Of a stretch of 64,000 bases of DNA, positions 60,470 to 64,000 are shown piece by piece. A program made the translations under genes and the position numbers. Source of the DNA: Lentzea xinjiangensis (GTDB taxonomy: Bacteria > Actinomycetota > Actinomycetes > Mycobacteriales > Pseudonocardiaceae). The notes under the pieces were generated by a model that had not been told where the DNA came from, did no database searches, and saw only the letters and a list, made by a program, of their open reading frames with translations. Positions within the stretch are counted from its first letter, which is position 1, and the number at the start of each line of letters is the position of its first letter. The stretch is taken from NCBI RefSeq assembly GCF_900110955.1, contig NZ_FOFR01000010.1, positions 186,001 through 250,000 of the forward strand, written 5' to 3'.

Positions 60470-61942
60470 ATGCCCATCAAGGATCTGCGCGACTACCTCC
60501 ACGCGCTCGAAGACCTCGGCGATCTCAGGAGGATCGCGGATCCGGTGGATCCCGACCTCGAGGCCGCCGCGATCACCCGGTACTCCACCGAGAACGAACT
60601 CCCCGCGCCGCTGTTCGAGAACCTGGCCGGTGTCGCCGCGGGCTTCCGCGTGTTCGGCGCTCCGGCTTCCCACTCGTCGTCGGCACGGCAGCGGTTCGCC
60701 CGCGTCAGCCTCGCGTTGGGACTTCCTCTGGACGCCACCGCCGCGCAGATCGTCGAGCACCTGGTGAAAGCGCGAACGCTGGCCCCGGTCAGGCCCAGGC
60801 TCGTCGCACGGGAAGATGCGCCGTGCAAGGAGAACGTGCTGTCCGGTGCTGACGCGTCTTTCGCGTCGTTCCCGATTCCCCGGCTGCATCTGCACGACGG
60901 TGGGCGGTACGTGAACTCGTGGGGTGTGGTGATCACCAAGACCCCGGACGGTAGCTGGACCAACTGGGCCATCACCCGCGTCATGCTGCTCGACGACCGC
61001 AGGATGGTGGGGCTGGTGCTCCCGTCCCAGCAACTCGGGCAGATCCACCGGATGTGGGCCGACATCGGGCAGCCCATGCCGTACGCACTGGTGCAGGGCG
61101 GACATCCCGGCGTTCCCTACGTGGGCGGCCTGCCCATCCCGCGAGGGGTGGACGAGTCCGGCTACCTCGGCGCGCTGCTCGGCGAACCCGTGGACCTGGT
61201 CGCCGCCGAGTCCGTGGACCTGGAGGTGCCCGCCACCGCAGAGGTCGTCATCGAGGGCACGGTGTCGCTGGAACGCACGGAGCAGGAGGGACCCTTCGGC
61301 GAGTACGCCGGGTTCATGTCGGCGGCGCGTTCGGCCCAGCCGGTGTTCTCCGTCGACGTCATCACCCACCGCGACGCCCCGATCTGGCCCATCGTGCCGG
61401 AAGGGCGTCCGGTCGACGAGACCCACCTGGTCTCCGGTGTCGGCCACTCGGCCCAGGTGACGGCCAACCTCACCGCCGCCGGGCTTCCGGTCACCATGGC
61501 GTGGCTGGTTCCCCGGACGGCGTCGCACTGGATGTTCGTCACGGTCGACGAGAACTGGCGCGACCGCATGCCGGGGGTCACCTCCGCGGAGCTTTGCCAC
61601 CGGATCGGCGAAGTGCTCACCACCACCCCGTCCGGACGCATCGCGGCCGAGGTGTTCGTTGTGGACGATGACATCGATCCCGCGAACGACCGGGACGTGA
61701 TGTGGGCGCTGGGTACCCGGTTCCACCCCAGCGGCAGACGGGAGGAGTGGCACGGCCCGATCCTGCCGTTGCTGGCGTCCTACTCGAACGAGGAGCGGCA
61801 GCGGGGTTCCGGCCCGGTGGTGGTTCGCGACGGGTTGCTGGCGGCGGCAGGTGAAGGCCGCCCCGTGGAGAGCTCCTTCGCGAACTCTTATCCGGAGGCG
61901 TACCGCGAACGCGCGAAAGCCGTCTACCAGAAGCAGAGCTGA
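60470..61942 (+). CDS. UbiD-family prFMN-dependent decarboxylase
   Basis: A 490-residue UbiD/Fdc-type enzyme. NWAITRVMLLDDRRMVGLVL gives the cofactor-binding region and EQEGPFGEYAGFMS the catalytic Glu pair. Enzymes of this family reversibly decarboxylate alpha,beta-unsaturated or aromatic acids. With the adjacent UbiX it matches the TtnC/TtnD pair that decarboxylates an enoyl acid to a terminal alkene in tautomycetin. Here the substrate would be the enoic acid released from the synthase, which is inference. The chosen ATG 60470 has GGAGAAAG upstream. A perfect hairpin follows the stop codon. Confidence 0.92.
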   Translation: MPIKDLRDYLHALEDLGDLRRIADPVDPDLEAAAITRYSTENELPAPLFENLAGVAAGFRVFGAPASHSSSARQRFARVSLALGLPLDATAAQIVEHLVKARTLAPVRPRLVAREDAPCKENVLSGADASFASFPIPRLHLHDGGRYVNSWGVVITKTPDGSWTNWAITRVMLLDDRRMVGLVLPSQQLGQIHRMWADIGQPMPYALVQGGHPGVPYVGGLPIPRGVDESGYLGALLGEPVDLVAAESVDLEVPATAEVVIEGTVSLERTEQEGPFGEYAGFMSAARSAQPVFSVDVITHRDAPIWPIVPEGRPVDETHLVSGVGHSAQVTANLTAAGLPVTMAWLVPRTASHWMFVTVDENWRDRMPGVTSAELCHRIGEVLTTTPSGRIAAEVFVVDDDIDPANDRDVMWALGTRFHPSGRREEWHGPILPLLASYSNEERQRGSGPVVVRDGLLAAAGEGRPVESSFANSYPEAYRERAKAVYQKQS

Positions 61943-61961
61943 GCGTACTGCGGCAGTACGC
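61943..61961 (+). terminator. Hairpin terminator of the biosynthetic operon
   Basis: GCGTACTG-CGG-CAGTACGC, a perfect 8-bp stem directly after the UbiD stop codon. It marks the end of the plus-strand operon; the next gene runs the other way. Confidence 0.65.
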
Positions 61962-62083
61962 GGGCTTGTCGAACCCTGACCGCGTTCGCGGCGCGGGGAT
62001 GTTTCCCGCCGAGCGCGGGTGGACTCGGCGGGTCACCGCGGGCTTGCACCGCTGTCCCGGTCGGACGTTCGCCGACCAGGGCG

Positions 62084-63301
62084 TCACGGATGGGCGTGCC
62101 GCTTGACCTGACCGCTCTGCATGACGAAGTCGACGTTCCCGGTGCAGTCGATGTCGTCGAAGGGGTTGCCGGGCATGGCGATGAGGTCGGCGAGCGCGCC
62201 GGGGCGGATGGTGCCGCGATCGGGGGTGGCGAGCAGCGCGGCGGCTTCGGAGGTGGCGGCGCGGAGTGCGCGCAGCGGGCTGATGCCGGTGGAGACCATG
62301 GCGGGGAACTCGCGCCAGTTGTCGCGGTGGGGCAGGACGCTGGCGTCGGAGCCGAACGCGATCCGGACCGCCGAGCGAGCGGGGTGGGCGGCGCGCTGGT
62401 GCATGCGGTCGGCGTGCGTGCGGAAGAGGTCCCTGAGGTGGTCTGCCTTGTCCGTCCAGAATTCGTCGTCGTCGAGGTGTCGCAGGCACTCGACGGTGAC
62501 GACCTGGGTGGGGACGAGCCAGATGCCCTTGTCCGCGAGCGTGGTGAGCGCCGAGGGGGTGGCGAGTGAGGCGTGTTCGACGGAGCGGACGCCGGCGTGG
62601 GCGGCGCGCAGGACGCCTTCGTCGTTGAACGCGTGGACCGCGGTGGGTTTGCCGAGGTCGCGCGCGGTGGTGACGAGGGCGTCGACTTCGGCCTGGGAGT
62701 AGGTGACCAGCTCGGGGTCGTCGTGTTCGGAACCGAACCCGCCGGTGCCGGCGAACTTGATCCAGTCCGCGCCCAGTCGTGCTTCGGCGCGGACGGCGCG
62801 GATGACCTCGTCGACGCCGTCGGCGAGGGCGCCCACTTCGACGCCGAAGCGTTCGGCCAGTCCGGCGGACTTGTCGCCGTGTCCGCCTCTGCCGGAGATG
62901 ATGCGTGGTGCCACCAGCATGCGCGGACCTTCGACGACCCCTTCCCGCTGCGCTTGCTTCAGGTCGACGGTGATGGACGGGGGCGCGCACCCGAGGTCAC
63001 GCACCGTGGTGAAGCCGTTGTCCAGCAAGGTCCGCAACGCCGTCAGCGCCGCCAGGGTCTGTGCGCTGACAGAGGTGTCGGGTGGCAGGTCGGGCACGAC
63101 GTGGACGTGGCAGTCGATGAACCCGGGAACCAGGGTGCGATCACCCAGGTCGATCACCTTCGCTCCCCGTGTCCGCGTCGGGGCGACGTCCTCGATGTGG
63201 CGTCCCCTGACGAGCACCGAGGTTCGTCCGGAAGGCCGGTCGGCGATCCCGTCCCAGAACCGGTCGGCCACCACGATCAGAGGGTTCGTCGCGATTGACA
63301 T
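62084..63301 (-). CDS. Metal-dependent amidohydrolase (prolidase / imidazolonepropionase-like)
   Basis: A 405-residue amidohydrolase-superfamily enzyme. Metal motifs: DCHVHV, DWIKFAGTGGFG (carboxylated Lys), AVHAFNDEG, SVEHASL and FGSDAS. The family includes Xaa-Pro dipeptidase-like and N-acyl amino-acid hydrolases. ATG 63301 has GGGAAAGG upstream. It converges on the biosynthetic operon and may not belong to it; if it does, it could remove a protecting acyl group or modify a nitrogen-bearing precursor. Confidence 0.87.
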   Translation of the reverse strand: MSIATNPLIVVADRFWDGIADRPSGRTSVLVRGRHIEDVAPTRTRGAKVIDLGDRTLVPGFIDCHVHVVPDLPPDTSVSAQTLAALTALRTLLDNGFTTVRDLGCAPPSITVDLKQAQREGVVEGPRMLVAPRIISGRGGHGDKSAGLAERFGVEVGALADGVDEVIRAVRAEARLGADWIKFAGTGGFGSEHDDPELVTYSQAEVDALVTTARDLGKPTAVHAFNDEGVLRAAHAGVRSVEHASLATPSALTTLADKGIWLVPTQVVTVECLRHLDDDEFWTDKADHLRDLFRTHADRMHQRAAHPARSAVRIAFGSDASVLPHRDNWREFPAMVSTGISPLRALRAATSEAAALLATPDRGTIRPGALADLIAMPGNPFDDIDCTGNVDFVMQSGQVKRHAHP

Positions 63302-63583
63302 CCGTTGCCTTTCCCGTTCGCCGGCCACAGGCCGACGGGCTGGACGGCCACTCTTTTGCGGGATTGCGCACCCGAAAAGCGCAGGCTCGGTGGACGAATT
63401 ACTGCTGACAGTGGGCTCCTGCGCTTGTTCGGGCGTCGATTCGGCTTACTTGCCGATCCTACCAATGCAAATGTGCATCGTGGCGGATTAGCGGTTTCCT
63501 GCGCGGGCATCCATGAATAAGGGATCTGCGCGATTGAATTCCGCGTGAAACCGAATTCGCATGAGGACCGGGGAGGGCGACGG
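63302..63583. promoter_or_regulatory. Divergent intergenic region, no clear operator
   Basis: The 282-bp space between the amidohydrolase start and the next plus-strand genes must hold both promoters. The stretch around 63480-63550 is less G+C-rich. I found no perfect palindrome or convincing -35/-10 pair in it. Confidence 0.3.
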
Positions 63584-63772
63584 ATGGGTGGCGCGACGGC
63601 CGGGGACCAGCTATTGATCTTGGGCGAGGATTCACTCGACCCGCGAACGGCGGCCGCGGTCGCCTCCCGCGAGTTCCGCGGTGAGCTGCGGATGTCCGAC
63701 CGCGCGGCGGAACGGGTTGACGGCGGTGCGGCGCTGCGCACCGGAGCCGTCGCGCGGACCGGTGACCGGTGA
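63584..63772 (+). CDS. Small protein of unknown function
   Basis: A 62-residue open frame with GGGAGGG seven bases before ATG 63584 and a 4-bp stop-start overlap (GTGA) with the next gene, which together argue that it is translated. The sequence (GGATAGDQLLILGEDSLD then Arg- and Ala-rich) has no Cys, no signal peptide and no family I recognise. It may be a partner of the following glutamate-cysteine-ligase-family enzyme. Confidence 0.5.
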   Translation: MGGATAGDQLLILGEDSLDPRTAAAVASREFRGELRMSDRAAERVDGGAALRTGAVARTGDR

Positions 63773-64000
63773 ACGCCGGCGACACGGCTTCCAAGGCATC
63801 GGCCGCCCTGTCCGAGGGCGCCGGCGTGACGATGGGGGTGGAGGAGGAGTTCCTCCTGGTGAGCCGCGGCTCCCACCTGCCCGTCGGCGACGCCGCGGCG
63901 GTGGTGGCCGGGGTGGGTCCTGCGGACCTGGCCGGAGAGAGCCGCGCGGTGTGCGAGCTGTGGGACACCGAGGTCGAGGCGAGCACCGGGATCTGCTCCG
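63769..64000 (+). CDS. Glutamate-cysteine ligase (GCS2) family enzyme, N-terminal part
   Basis: The first 77 residues of a carboxylate-amine ligase of the GCS2/YbdK family; the right edge of the window cuts it. The family hallmark is MGVEEEFLLVSRGSHLPVG, followed by a substrate-binding stretch with WDTEVEASTGICS. GTG 63769 overlaps the small upstream gene; an ATG at 63829 just before GVEEEF is an alternative. Members join glutamate to amines, including EgtA-like and gamma-glutamyl-modifying enzymes. Target unknown. Confidence 0.8.
   Translation, partial: MNAGDTASKASAALSEGAGVTMGVEEEFLLVSRGSHLPVGDAAAVVAGVGPADLAGESRAVCELWDTEVEASTGICS

Overview
The window is high-G+C DNA with GTG starts, many 4-bp ATGA/GTGA stop-start overlaps, several apparently leaderless genes and a dense set of local regulators. 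Together with the Streptomyces-type CebR operator, a Ddn-type deazaflavin (F420) oxidoreductase and the mix of catabolic and polyketide genes, this points to a soil actinomycete, probably of the Pseudonocardiales (Lentzea/Saccharothrix/Amycolatopsis type). The genus is an inference from gene content. No rRNA, tRNA or CRISPR array was seen.

Layout. (1) 1-2 kb: the end of an amidase, a creatininase-family hydrolase and a TetR regulator with twin operators. (2) 2-11 kb: secreted polymer degradation and sugar uptake. This holds an AA10 lytic polysaccharide monooxygenase with a cellulose-binding module, a DoxX-like membrane protein, a degraded Old Yellow Enzyme gene with a 7-copy 15-bp expansion, a secreted polyester hydrolase of the cutinase/PET-hydrolase family, and a CUT1-type sugar ABC transporter with a GH43 glycosidase. 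Perfect CebR (cellobiose repressor) boxes precede both the LPMO and the DoxX gene. (3) 11-22 kb: oxidoreductases (two FAD/P450 groups), an epoxide-hydrolase-like enzyme, an unusual membrane-domain/enoyl-reductase fusion and a PucR-type regulator broken by one base. (4) 22-37 kb: a catabolic island. It has amidohydrolases, a homogentisate-dioxygenase-like cupin, a BKACE enzyme, SDR, FMN reductase and CocE-type esterase, then a gentisate operon (gentisate dioxygenase, salicylate/3-hydroxybenzoate-type hydroxylase, FAH-type hydrolase) with LysR, MarR and tandem-MarR regulators. (5) 37-47 kb: small redox operons with TetR control, including an F420-type trio, plus relics: transposase pieces, an integrase end, a truncated ketosynthase and a xanthine-dehydrogenase end.

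(6) 47.3-61.9 kb: a single-strand, tightly packed biosynthetic operon, the most interesting part of the window. It begins with homologues of ScoE (the non-heme iron, 2-oxoglutarate enzyme that makes isonitriles) and ScoD/FcoT (hotdog thioesterase that adds glycine to an enoyl thioester). Next come a type I polyketide synthase ACP-KS-AT-DH-KR-ACP with a methylmalonyl-type AT, a stand-alone ketosynthase that seems to have lost its AT, a ScoC-like acyl-AMP ligase, two related P450s around a 3-Cys ferredoxin, and a UbiX/UbiD pair. Known ScoA-E clusters feed a nonribosomal peptide synthetase; here the isonitrile cassette feeds a polyketide synthase. The UbiX/UbiD pair suggests terminal decarboxylation to an alkene, as TtnC/TtnD do for tautomycetin. 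I infer a small, oxidised isonitrile polyketide. The chemistry is inferred and the product unknown.

(7) 62-64 kb: a divergent amidohydrolase, a small unknown ORF, and the start of a glutamate-cysteine-ligase-family enzyme cut by the right edge.
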